This document shows positions 52,040 to 59,285 of a stretch of 64,000 nt of DNA, piece after piece (position 1 is the first letter of the stretch; each line of letters begins with the position of its first letter). Where the stretch lies: positions 1-64,000 of the forward strand of contig JASEFA010000009.1 of assembly GCA_030019365.1 (NCBI GenBank). Reading direction: 5' to 3'. The notes under the pieces were generated by a model. That model worked only from the letters and a program-made list of their open reading frames with translations. It was not told the origin of the DNA and did no database searches. This stretch comes from Bacillota bacterium (lineage in GTDB: Bacteria; Bacillota; Sulfobacillia; JACIYH01). Made by a program: the position numbers and the translations under genes.

Positions 52040-52165
52040 ACCCTCACCCCGCCCTACCACCACCTACCCCCGACGGCTCCGCCGGGCAACAGCCATGCAC
52101 GACCCCGCCGGGCAGCACGCCCAGGGCGTACTGAAGTTTCACCCACATCTTGGCCTGGCGTCGCT

Positions 52166-52193
52166 ATTATACCACCATATGTGGGGGATGCAA
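52166..52193 (-). promoter_or_regulatory. Promoter of nrdR-nrdJ with a possible NrdR box
   Basis: TTGCAT (52193-52188), 16-base spacer, TATAAT (52171-52166). The spacer contains an imperfect dyad around CATATG with a GTGG-type half, weakly like an NrdR box; only one half matches the known consensus well. Confidence 0.6.
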
Positions 52194-52255
52194 GTCCCTG
52201 CAAGCCTAACCTGGGGTCGTCAGCGGGGAGGCAGCCGGTCCACACTCCCTCTTGC

Positions 52256-52564
52256 TCACCTTGCCTCCCCCGGGCTCGGCGTCGAGATGCACCCCCACAG
52301 CACCCAGTGTCTGCGCCCGCCCGCCCGATCCAGATACAGCCGGAATCGCATGCCGTCTTCCGTCTCCACCTCGTAACAGGTGCGGTGTCGCCTCTGGTAC
52401 CACTTCTTCCGGCTCGGGGCAGCCGTCCCGAAGCCGTAATCGTCCCATCGCGCCACTACCGCCTTCACCCGGTATGTGCGATCCCCCCAGGTGAAGCTCA
52501 CGGGCCTCTTCCAGCCAGCCTCCTGGACCCAATCTACTTGAACGGTCCTGCCGATGAATTCCAT
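52256..52564 (-). CDS. Small protein resembling DUF6504
   Basis: 102 residues from the ATG at 52564. Beta-rich with conserved Trp and Arg (VSFTWGDRTYRVKAVVA, RTCYEVETEDGMRFRLYLD, HWVLWGC). The pattern resembles DUF6504 proteins, whose function is unknown. No signal peptide or membrane span. The ribosome site is poor. Lies between nrdR and the winged-helix/nuclease gene on the same strand. Confidence 0.72.
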   Translation of the reverse strand: MEFIGRTVQVDWVQEAGWKRPVSFTWGDRTYRVKAVVARWDDYGFGTAAPSRKKWYQRRHRTCYEVETEDGMRFRLYLDRAGGRRHWVLWGCISTPSPGEAR

Positions 52565-52642
52565 CAAGGCACCGATCCCGTCCCCCGCCCATCCCGCTGA
52601 CGATCTCTCTGCTCGCCCCATGATATCATGGCGCCGCCCGTA

Positions 52643-53395
52643 TCAGCCACGGCCACTAATCTTCCGCTGATAGGCTGTGCTGAGCCGGGTGAGAAACACA
52701 AGCCGGGGGTCATCTCGGGGCACCTCGCGCAGAGGAAGAAGGCCTTCGATCTTGCGGCCGATACCATCGTAGCTCAGGTCTTCGGGGTGGACGATGACCA
52801 CCTTGATGCCACGCTCCTGGCTCAGGGCTCTCTTGGTGGCGTCCCGCACCATCGCCTGCCTGGCCCTGTCCACATCGGGATACTTCTCCGTGGGGCCGTA
52901 GTGCTGGCTCCCGTTGAACTCGAAGGCCACTCCGCAAAAGTACCACCTGTCGAACTCCAGGTTCTCTCCGGACTGCGGGTTCTCGAGGAAACCCGGGCGG
53001 ACATTGTCGGCGTAATCCTTCGAGGCGACCCGCAGGCTGAGCCACTCCTTCATGAGGGCCTCTCCCTTGAAGTCGGCCGACTCAAGGTGCCTCTTCATTT
53101 CGGCCAACTCGGCCTCCATCCGTTCCCGATCCACGTCGTGAAGAACGTACGCTGTTTGCCGGCCGGAACGCACGTACTGGAACTCCAACCAGCCCCGGTC
53201 GGCCAGCACCCGCAGGTAGCCACGCATGGTGGTCGGGCTGCGCACCCCCACCGCCTTCATGAGGTCCCGACGTTTGAGCGAACAACGCCCGCTGCCATTC
53301 TCGCAGTACGTGGCCAGCACCAGGTACGTCAACTTCACCTCGGCAGGCAGAGAAGGGTCGCGCACAAGGCCCACAGGCACTCGAACACGGATCAC
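52643..53395 (-). CDS. Winged-helix protein fused to a Vsr/DUF559-like nuclease domain
   Basis: 250 residues from the GTG at 53395 (GGGAGG 9 bases upstream). Residues about 8-90 form a winged helix of the HTH_36/replication-initiator kind (LPAEVKLTYLVLATYC, LKRRDLMKAVGV, LRVLADRGWLE). A helical linker (about 95-140) follows, then a nuclease-like domain with VAFEFNGSQHYG, DATKRAL and KVVIVHP (about 160-225), resembling very-short-patch/DUF559 restriction-type folds. The longer frame to 53605 would add two repeats of 12 residues from the upstream tandem repeat. It may recognise the neighbouring repeats; that is inference. Confidence 0.7.
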   Translation of the reverse strand: MIRVRVPVGLVRDPSLPAEVKLTYLVLATYCENGSGRCSLKRRDLMKAVGVRSPTTMRGYLRVLADRGWLEFQYVRSGRQTAYVLHDVDRERMEAELAEMKRHLESADFKGEALMKEWLSLRVASKDYADNVRPGFLENPQSGENLEFDRWYFCGVAFEFNGSQHYGPTEKYPDVDRARQAMVRDATKRALSQERGIKVVIVHPEDLSYDGIGRKIEGLLPLREVPRDDPRLVFLTRLSTAYQRKISGRG

Positions 53396-53519
53396 GAAGC
53401 CACACCTCCCTTCCCACGATTCGGCGCCCGCCGCTGCATTCCTCCCATAATTTGGGTCTGCTCTGCATCGTCCTGTCGGTTCCTGCGGGGCTCCGTGAAG
53501 CCGCCAGCCTGGTGACGCG

Positions 53520-53649
53520 AGCACCCGCAGCACACCATCCGGGCAGCACCGGGGGAGCACCCGCAGCACACCATCCGGGCAGCACCGGGGGAGTGCCCGC
53601 AGCACACCGCCGGGGGCAGCACGACGGGGAACACGCGCAGCACACCGTC
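53520..53649. repeat. 36-bp iteron-like tandem repeat, three and a half copies
   Basis: Two identical units (53520-53555 and 53556-53591), a third with changes (53592-53629) and a partial fourth that runs into the first dyad (53630-53649). All share CGCAGCACACC. They lie 125 bp upstream of the winged-helix/nuclease gene. Confidence 0.93.
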
Positions 53650-53696
53650 AGCCGACTGACCGTGATCGCCGTCGCACAGTCAGCCTGCTGACAGTC
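53643..53696 (+). repeat. Paired 22-bp dyad, locus 2 pair A
   Basis: Copies at 53643-53664 (CACCGTCA...TGACCGTG) and 53675-53696 (CACAGTCA...TGACAGTC), 32 bp apart, spacer atcgccgtcg. Confidence 0.92.
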
Positions 53697-53788
53697 ACCT
53701 CCGCAAAGGCCGTTCTCGGTGATCTCCCTCTTAACATAATCCACCGAGAGCGGGCTTATGACTACCATCCGGCCCGGTCCACCAGCCA

Positions 53789-53842
53789 CACTGTCAGCGC
53801 ACTGACCATGTTAAGCCCCGCACTGTCAGCGTGTTGACACTC
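53789..53842 (+). repeat. Paired 22-bp dyad, locus 2 pair B
   Basis: Copies at 53789-53810 (CACTGTCA...TGACCATG) and 53821-53842 (CACTGTCA...TGACACTC), 32 bp apart, spacer ttaagccccg. They form the last 16 codons and stop of the truncated sfsA frame. Confidence 0.9.
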
Positions 53843-54228
53843 CGGATCACCCCGGCAGGCAGTCCCTGCCAGCCACCATCCCGGATCGCTTCCGCCACCA
53901 GCAGGGGCGGGAGCCGCGCATCCACACACACCAGGCCCGCCCGCCACTCTACCAGAAGGAGATCTGCTGCCGTGCGGCGGTCGGCCCGCCGGTCCGTGCC
54001 GCGGTCCGCACGACCGGCAGAGGCAGCGTGCAACCAGCCGGGCGGCGCCAGCCACACGCGGGTACCTGGTACGAGCAGTTCCCCGAGGCGACGGCTGTTG
54101 GGGACGAGGACCGTCACGGCCCCGGCTCCACCGTCAACGAGCGCAGAGAAGCGAGAAACCCTGCTCACGAAAACACCGGGCCGAAGGTCATCCGGAAGCC
54201 TAATGCTGTCCACCCGGCGAAGGGTCAT
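53794..54228 (-). pseudogene. sfsA: Truncated sfsA (sugar fermentation stimulation protein homologue)
   Basis: 144-residue frame whose first 115 residues match the N-terminal OB-like domain of SfsA (VSRVSRFSALVDGG, VPNSRRLGELLVPGTRVWLAPPG, CVDARLPPLLVAEAI). A full SfsA is about 230 residues; the C-terminal nuclease-like domain with its conserved RxD...ExKSV residues is missing. The frame ends in the dyad repeats, which encode its last codons. It probably represents a gene broken by a rearrangement at the repeats. An R/D-rich insertion (RGTDRRADRRT) is also unusual. No ribosome site at the ATG. Confidence 0.72.
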
Positions 54229-54262
54229 GAGGAAGTCTCATGGAGTCCACCCGGCGAAGGGT
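54208..54262. repeat. 18-bp direct repeat at the start of the sfsA fragment
   Basis: GTCCACCCGGCGAAGGGT at 54208-54225 and 54245-54262 (period 37). The first copy lies in the beginning of the sfsA frame, the second upstream of it. Confidence 0.85.
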
Positions 54263-54273
54263 TGGGCAATGTG

Positions 54274-54846
54274 TCACGGCGTCAACCGGGGTCGCCGGGT
54301 GAAGCCGTACTCGCCCACCTGCCCGCCGAAGGCGTAATACTTCTCGATGGCGTACACCGGAGGAGCAACCCGGGCAGGATCGATGTCGCCCTCAGCCAGC
54401 ACATCGGGGTCGGCATGGACCGAGAGTACCCGCCCCACGAAGAGCTCGTGGCTCCCCAGGGGAACGCGCTGCTCCACCCGACATTCCAGGTTGACGGGAA
54501 ACTCGGCCACCAGCGGCACCGTCACCCGCGAGCCGGCCACGGGCGTCAGCCCAAGAGCGGCGAACTTGTCCACATCCCTGCCCGACCTGGTGCCGCAGAA
54601 ATCCAACAGGTGAACCTGTTCGGCCCGCGGGATGTTTACGGTGAATTCCCCCCGGTCGGCCAGGATGCGATAGGAGTGGCGATCGGGGCGGAGCGATATC
54701 CCCACCATGGGAGGCCGCGAGCACAGGGTCCCCACCCAGGCCAGGGTTACCAGGTTGGGCTTCTCCGTGTCGCCCACACACACGACCACCACGGGCAGGG
54801 GAAACAGCTGGGTGCCTGGCTCCAACTCCACCTTACCTGCTACCAC
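54274..54846 (-). CDS. Flavin reductase-like (FMN-binding split barrel) protein
   Basis: 190 residues from the GTG at 54846 (GGAGGA 8 bases upstream). Flavin_Reduct domain: LVTLAWVGTLCSRPPMVGISLRP, cited in parts as LAWVGTLCS and GISLRP, and GEFTVNIP and FPVNLECRV. The sequence is closer to stand-alone flavoredoxin-like proteins of anaerobes than to HpaC. It should bind FMN and reduce it or pass electrons. Divergent from the kinase-GH4 gene; the partner is unknown. Confidence 0.88.
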   Translation of the reverse strand: MVAGKVELEPGTQLFPLPVVVVCVGDTEKPNLVTLAWVGTLCSRPPMVGISLRPDRHSYRILADRGEFTVNIPRAEQVHLLDFCGTRSGRDVDKFAALGLTPVAGSRVTVPLVAEFPVNLECRVEQRVPLGSHELFVGRVLSVHADPDVLAEGDIDPARVAPPVYAIEKYYAFGGQVGEYGFTRRPRLTP

Positions 54847-54977
54847 CAGGAACACTCCTCCCTCCAAGAATAGACTTCCACCTCACACGGACGTACCGGA
54901 CGGGGCGGGGACCGGCAGGACCGCCGACCAGCGGAGGCGAACTCCGGCATGAACACCGCAGCGCGGAGGTGACGGCG

Positions 54978-57368
54978 ATGCGTCTGGTGCTGGGCGTCGA
55001 TGCCGGGGCGACCAAGACCCTCGCCGCGGCAGCCGATCCGGCCGGCCGGATCAGGGGATGGGGACGTGCCGGATGCGGCAACTTCCAGGTCAACGGCACG
55101 GGGGCCGCCCGGGAGGTCAGCCGGGCCGTGCGCCGGGCCCTGGCCATGGCCGGAGCGGAGCCTTCCCACGTGGCGGCCGCCTACTACGGCATGGCAGGTG
55201 CCGATCGGCCCACCGACTTTGCCCATATCCATTCTTTCCTCGAACCGATCAACCCTGCCTCACGGTGGGAAGTGGAAAACGACGCTACCATCGCCCTCAT
55301 TGCCGCCACCGGCCGCCGGGTGGGGGTGGTGGTGGTATGCGGTACCGGGTTCAACTGCCTGGCCTTCCACCGCGACGGCACCCGCCTGCAGGTGGGTGGC
55401 CTGGGTTACGTCTTCGGCGACTTCGCCGGGGCCGCTCAGGTGGGCGCGGAGGTGATCCGGGCCGCCACCCGCGCCCACGACGGACGGGGGCCCGCCACCG
55501 CCCTGCTCGACCTGCTCAGGCAGCAGTTAAGCGTGCAGGACCCGTCCGACCTGGCCGCCATGATGTACGAGGGAGCGGCCCGGCCCGTTCACCCGGGCGA
55601 ACTGGCGCCCCTCGCCTTCCGGGCCGCGGCCGCGGGCGACGCCGTAGCCACGGACATCCTCCATCGCTCTGCCCGGGAAATGGCTCTCGCCGCCAGGGTA
55701 GCCATCAAGCGCGCTGGCCTGGATGCCCTCCCCCGCATACCGGTGGTCCTGGCCGGGGCCCTGCTGCAGGGAGACCCCGGCCGGTTCCTGGCACCGGTCA
55801 TCGCCGCCGACATCGACGAGGCCCACCCCGCGGCAGAAGTCACCGTTCTGGACACGGACCCCGTGCTCGGGGCCGTGATGGCAGCACTGCAACTTGCGGG
55901 CAGCGACGTGAACGAGGAGGTCGCCCGCACCGTGCGCTCGTCGTGGGAGGCCATGCGCCGGGACCGCCCGATGGCAGCAGAGACAGAACCGGGGCCGGCG
56001 GGCGAGCGCGGGGCGGGCGCCGAGGCAGGGGCAGGGCCGGCGGGCGAGCGCGGCCTCAAGGTGGCGGTGGTGGGCGGGGCAAGCACGTACACGCCCGAAC
56101 TGATCGCCGGACTGGTGGACGCCAGGGACTACCTCCCCATGCGCGAGCTGGTCCTCATGGATCCCGATTCCCCCCGCCTGGAAGCGGTGGGAGGACTGGC
56201 CCGCCGCATGCTGGAGGACGCGGGCCGGGGAGATGCCCTGCGCCTCTCGGGCGAACTGGACGAAGCCCTGCGGGGCGCGGATTTCGTGATCGTGCAGGTC
56301 AGGGTGGGCGGGATGGCCGCCAGGCGGCTCGACGAGCGCATCCCCCTGGAACTGGGGTGCATCGGGCAGGAAACGGTGGGGGCCGGAGGGATCTCCTCCG
56401 CCCTCAGGACCGTGCCGGTGATACTGGACATCTCCCGCCGGATGGAACGGCTCTGCCCCGGCGCCTGGCTGATCAACTTCACCAACCCCTCCGGGCTGGT
56501 CACCGAGGCCCTGTACCGCCATGCGGACGTGCGGGCCGTGGGCCTGTGCAACGTCCCCACCACCATGAAGACGGCCCTGGCCGCGGCCCTGGCGACTACG
56601 GTCGGCGGCCGGCAGGATGAGCGTTTCCGCACCGGCGGTGGCGGCAAAGCGCAGATTCAGCTGGACTACCGCGGTCTGAACCACCTGGGGTGGTTCATGG
56701 GGGTGCGGGACGCTGAAGGCCGGGAACTCCTGCCGGTGATCCTCACGGGTCACCTCGAGCAGGTGGCAGAACGGGTCAATGTGGACACAGACCTCATCGC
56801 GGCCTGGGGAGCCATACCGAATCCCTACCTGCGCTACTACTGCCATCCGGACCGGGTGCTGGCAGAAATGAAGGCATCGGGCCACACCCGGGCGGACGAA
56901 GTCATCGACCTGGAAAGGCGGCTGCTCGAGATATACCGGAATCCCGCCGTCCGCCGCCGTCCCCCCGAGCTGGACGGCAGGGGTGGTGCCTTCTATTCCG
57001 TGGCGGCCGTCGAGCTGATGCTTGCGCTGGCCGGGATACGGCCGGGAGAGCACGTGGTGTCCGTGCCGCACGAGGGCAGGCTGGCGGACCTGCCCCGGGA
57101 CACGGTGGCGGAACTGACCTGCCAGGTGGAGCGGGACGAGATCACGCCGGCGGCCGCGGGGCCTCTGCCACCGGGCACGGCCGGACTGGTGCGCACGGTC
57201 AAGGAGTGCGAGCTGCTCGCCATAGAGGCGGCGGTCAAAGGCTCCCGCTCCCTGGCGTACCTGGCGCTGGCCTCCCATCCCCTGGTCCCCTCGGCAGAGG
57301 TGGCCCGGCAACTCCTGGACCACCTCCTGGCAGCCCACCGCCCGTACCTGCCTTCCGGTCTCCAGTAA
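54978..57368 (+). CDS. Fusion of a BadF/N-acetylglucosamine-kinase-type kinase and a GH4 6-phosphoglycosidase
   Basis: 796 residues. Residues 1 to about 320 are a BadF/BadG-type sugar kinase (GVDAGATKT phosphate loop, CGTGFN, GYVFGDFAGA), like GlcNAc kinases of COG2971. A Gly/Ala/Glu linker (about 330-360) with the motif GPAGERG twice follows. From about residue 361 there is a GH4 enzyme: NAD-binding VAVVGGASTYTPEL, NFTNPSGLVTEAL, the metal ligand Cys in LCNVP (about 525) and His in NHLGW (about 572), as in LicH/CelF 6-phospho-beta-glucosidases. GH4 acts by an NAD- and Mn-dependent oxidation mechanism. ATG at 54978 with GGAGGTG 6 bases upstream. The two steps would phosphorylate a disaccharide or monosaccharide and cleave the 6-phosphoglycoside. 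Confidence 0.9.
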   Translation: MRLVLGVDAGATKTLAAAADPAGRIRGWGRAGCGNFQVNGTGAAREVSRAVRRALAMAGAEPSHVAAAYYGMAGADRPTDFAHIHSFLEPINPASRWEVENDATIALIAATGRRVGVVVVCGTGFNCLAFHRDGTRLQVGGLGYVFGDFAGAAQVGAEVIRAATRAHDGRGPATALLDLLRQQLSVQDPSDLAAMMYEGAARPVHPGELAPLAFRAAAAGDAVATDILHRSAREMALAARVAIKRAGLDALPRIPVVLAGALLQGDPGRFLAPVIAADIDEAHPAAEVTVLDTDPVLGAVMAALQLAGSDVNEEVARTVRSSWEAMRRDRPMAAETEPGPAGERGAGAEAGAGPAGERGLKVAVVGGASTYTPELIAGLVDARDYLPMRELVLMDPDSPRLEAVGGLARRMLEDAGRGDALRLSGELDEALRGADFVIVQVRVGGMAARRLDERIPLELGCIGQETVGAGGISSALRTVPVILDISRRMERLCPGAWLINFTNPSGLVTEALYRHADVRAVGLCNVPTTMKTALAAALATTVGGRQDERFRTGGGGKAQIQLDYRGLNHLGWFMGVRDAEGRELLPVILTGHLEQVAERVNVDTDLIAAWGAIPNPYLRYYCHPDRVLAEMKASGHTRADEVIDLERRLLEIYRNPAVRRRPPELDGRGGAFYSVAAVELMLALAGIRPGEHVVSVPHEGRLADLPRDTVAELTCQVERDEITPAAAGPLPPGTAGLVRTVKECELLAIEAAVKGSRSLAYLALASHPLVPSAEVARQLLDHLLAAHRPYLPSGLQ

Positions 57369-57427
57369 CGACCGGGAAACGACCGGAGCCGGGCAACAGA
57401 GCCAGGCATCAGGTGCGGGCAGGGCGG

Positions 57428-59263
57428 TCAGGCCAGACCCAGTTCGGCCAGTCTGGCCTCCGTGGGGACGCCGGTGTCGGGGTCCCATCCCATCATGCCG
57501 TAATACAGGCGCAGGGCCTGTTCCAACCCCTCCCGGGGAACGCTCACCCCATCCAGGGGTCCGCCGGCGAACGGTTCGTGGAAGCGGGGGTGCAGCACGT
57601 CCTCTTCCCGTCTCCAACCCTGCCTGAGGTTGAAGAGGCGGGCCAGCGTGGCCACCCGTTCCCCCACCTTCTCCAACTCGAACAGGGAGGTGTTCCAGCC
57701 GGTAACGACCCTCACCAGATCGGCGAGCTGGTGGTACGTCCAGGGGACGAAGTAGCAGACCACGGCGGAATCCTGGAAGTGACGCCAGTTGGTCACGTAA
57801 GTAAACAGCCGCACCTTGTCAGGGCCCAGGTCGTGCAGGGGAACGGGCCCTGCCAGGCCGAACACGCCCGCCTCCTTCACCGACGAGGATCCTTCCTTCA
57901 TCCAGATGGTGTCGTGCAGGTTGTGGCAGTGGTCGGCCCCGGTGGGGGAAACGGCATAACCCAGCCCAAGAGCGTGCTTCAGGCGGGGCTCGTGCATGGG
58001 CACCTCCTGGCCCTTTACCTGCACCGCCCACGACTCGCTTCCCTGGCCCAGGAAGCGGGCCGCCCTGAGCGTTCCCTCAGCGAGCAGGTCCCCAATACCC
58101 TCCCGGCCCGCGATCTGCCGCACCAGCTCCAGCATGCCCTCCGCGTCCCCGAAGCGGGGCAACCTCCTCCCCTGCCAGGCGTCCAGCACCCCGCGTTCGG
58201 CGCATTCCATGGCGAAGGCCACCGTTACCCCGGTGGAGATGCTGTCAAGCCCCTGGGCCGCACATATCTCATTGGCCTTGCACACCGCGGCCAGATCATC
58301 CACGCCGCAGGAGGAGCCCAGAGCCGCCACCGTCTCATACTCGGGCCCTCCGTAACGGGGATAGGGTGAGGTGGCCTTCACCACCCGCTTGCACCGGATG
58401 GGGCAGGCGTAACAGCTCTCCCGGCCCGCCAGCAGGGTAGCGGTCATGGTGCGGCCGTCTATCTTTTCGACTCCCTCAAACGATCCCTGGCAGAAGTTCC
58501 GGGTGGGGAGTCCCCCCTGGGCGGAGAGGGCTGCCGTGCCCCCGGCCGTCCCGTGCTCGTGCAGGCCCCAGGCCTTTTCTCTCCAGGTGGTGCTCATTTC
58601 CCGCACCAGCCTGCGGAAGCCGGCCTCGTCGGCCACCGGGACGGAGGCGTCACCCCGCACGGCGACGGCGCGCAGCTTCTTGGACCCCATCACCGCCCCC
58701 AACCCGGTCCTGCCTGCGAAGTGGGTGAGGTCGTTCACCACGCAGGCGAACCTCACCAGCTTCTCGCCCGCTGGCCCGCACTGGCACACCCGGAGGCGGG
58801 ACCCCAGCTCCTCCCGCAGGCGGGCTTCTACGTCAGCCGTCTCCAGGCCCCAGAGGTGGCGGGCATCCCTGATCTCCGCCCCGCCGTCGTGGATCCAGAG
58901 GTACGCCGGGACGGGTGAGCGTCCCTCCACCACCAGGGCATCGAAACCCGCCCGCTTGAGCTCTGCCCCCCAGAATCCGCCGGCCTCGGCGCTGCCCAAC
59001 CGCCCGGTCAAGGGGCTCAGGGCCGCCACCCCGTTGCGCCCGCATCCGGGCGCAGGAACCCCGGTCAGGATTCCGGGGGCAAACACCAGCCTGTTCTCGG
59101 GTCCCAGGGGATCGGCCCCCTCGGGCACCTCGCGCCACAGGAGGTACGCAGCCAGACCCCGTCCTCCCATCAGGCGGCGCAACGGCACTTCTTCGAGCGG
59201 CTCAATGCCTACCCGCCCCCGGGTGAGATCCACCCGGAGCAGCTTTCCCCACCAGCCTCCCAT
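57428..59263 (-). CDS. Aldehyde:ferredoxin oxidoreductase (tungsten-dependent family)
   Basis: 611 residues from the ATG at 59263 (G-run 6 bases upstream). Family motifs: LRVDLTRGRV near the start, GGRGLAAYLL, GRTGLGAVMGSKKL, and the 4Fe-4S motif CYACPIRC (about 281-288) with a later Cys ligand (VVCYFVPW). Uses a tungsto- or molybdo-bispyranopterin cofactor to oxidise aldehydes to acids with ferredoxin. The subfamily is not determined. No cofactor or ferredoxin genes adjoin it. Convergent with the kinase-GH4 gene. Confidence 0.92.
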   Translation of the reverse strand: MGGWWGKLLRVDLTRGRVGIEPLEEVPLRRLMGGRGLAAYLLWREVPEGADPLGPENRLVFAPGILTGVPAPGCGRNGVAALSPLTGRLGSAEAGGFWGAELKRAGFDALVVEGRSPVPAYLWIHDGGAEIRDARHLWGLETADVEARLREELGSRLRVCQCGPAGEKLVRFACVVNDLTHFAGRTGLGAVMGSKKLRAVAVRGDASVPVADEAGFRRLVREMSTTWREKAWGLHEHGTAGGTAALSAQGGLPTRNFCQGSFEGVEKIDGRTMTATLLAGRESCYACPIRCKRVVKATSPYPRYGGPEYETVAALGSSCGVDDLAAVCKANEICAAQGLDSISTGVTVAFAMECAERGVLDAWQGRRLPRFGDAEGMLELVRQIAGREGIGDLLAEGTLRAARFLGQGSESWAVQVKGQEVPMHEPRLKHALGLGYAVSPTGADHCHNLHDTIWMKEGSSSVKEAGVFGLAGPVPLHDLGPDKVRLFTYVTNWRHFQDSAVVCYFVPWTYHQLADLVRVVTGWNTSLFELEKVGERVATLARLFNLRQGWRREEDVLHPRFHEPFAGGPLDGVSVPREGLEQALRLYYGMMGWDPDTGVPTEARLAELGLA

Positions 59264-59285
59264 CCCAGACCCCCCGTGCAAGAGA

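Larger units (their letters stand above)
53396..53793. other. Gene-free block with tandem repeats and paired dyads
   Basis: Besides the repeats listed separately it contains a 7-bp inverted repeat CTCGGTG...CACCGAG (about 53715-53747) enclosing an AT-rich patch (ttaacataat), unusual in this GC-rich window and suggestive of a melting or origin-like site. No gene is supported. Confidence 0.6.

Noticed and set aside
53396-53605. Upstream extension of the winged-helix/nuclease gene to 53605
   Set aside because: It would translate the 36-bp tandem repeats as 12-residue repeats; the GTG at 53395 has a strong ribosome site and begins at the conserved domain.
53520-53842. CRISPR array
   Set aside because: The 36-bp units abut without variable spacers, and the dyads are separated by only 10 bp of similar sequence. 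No cas genes are present.
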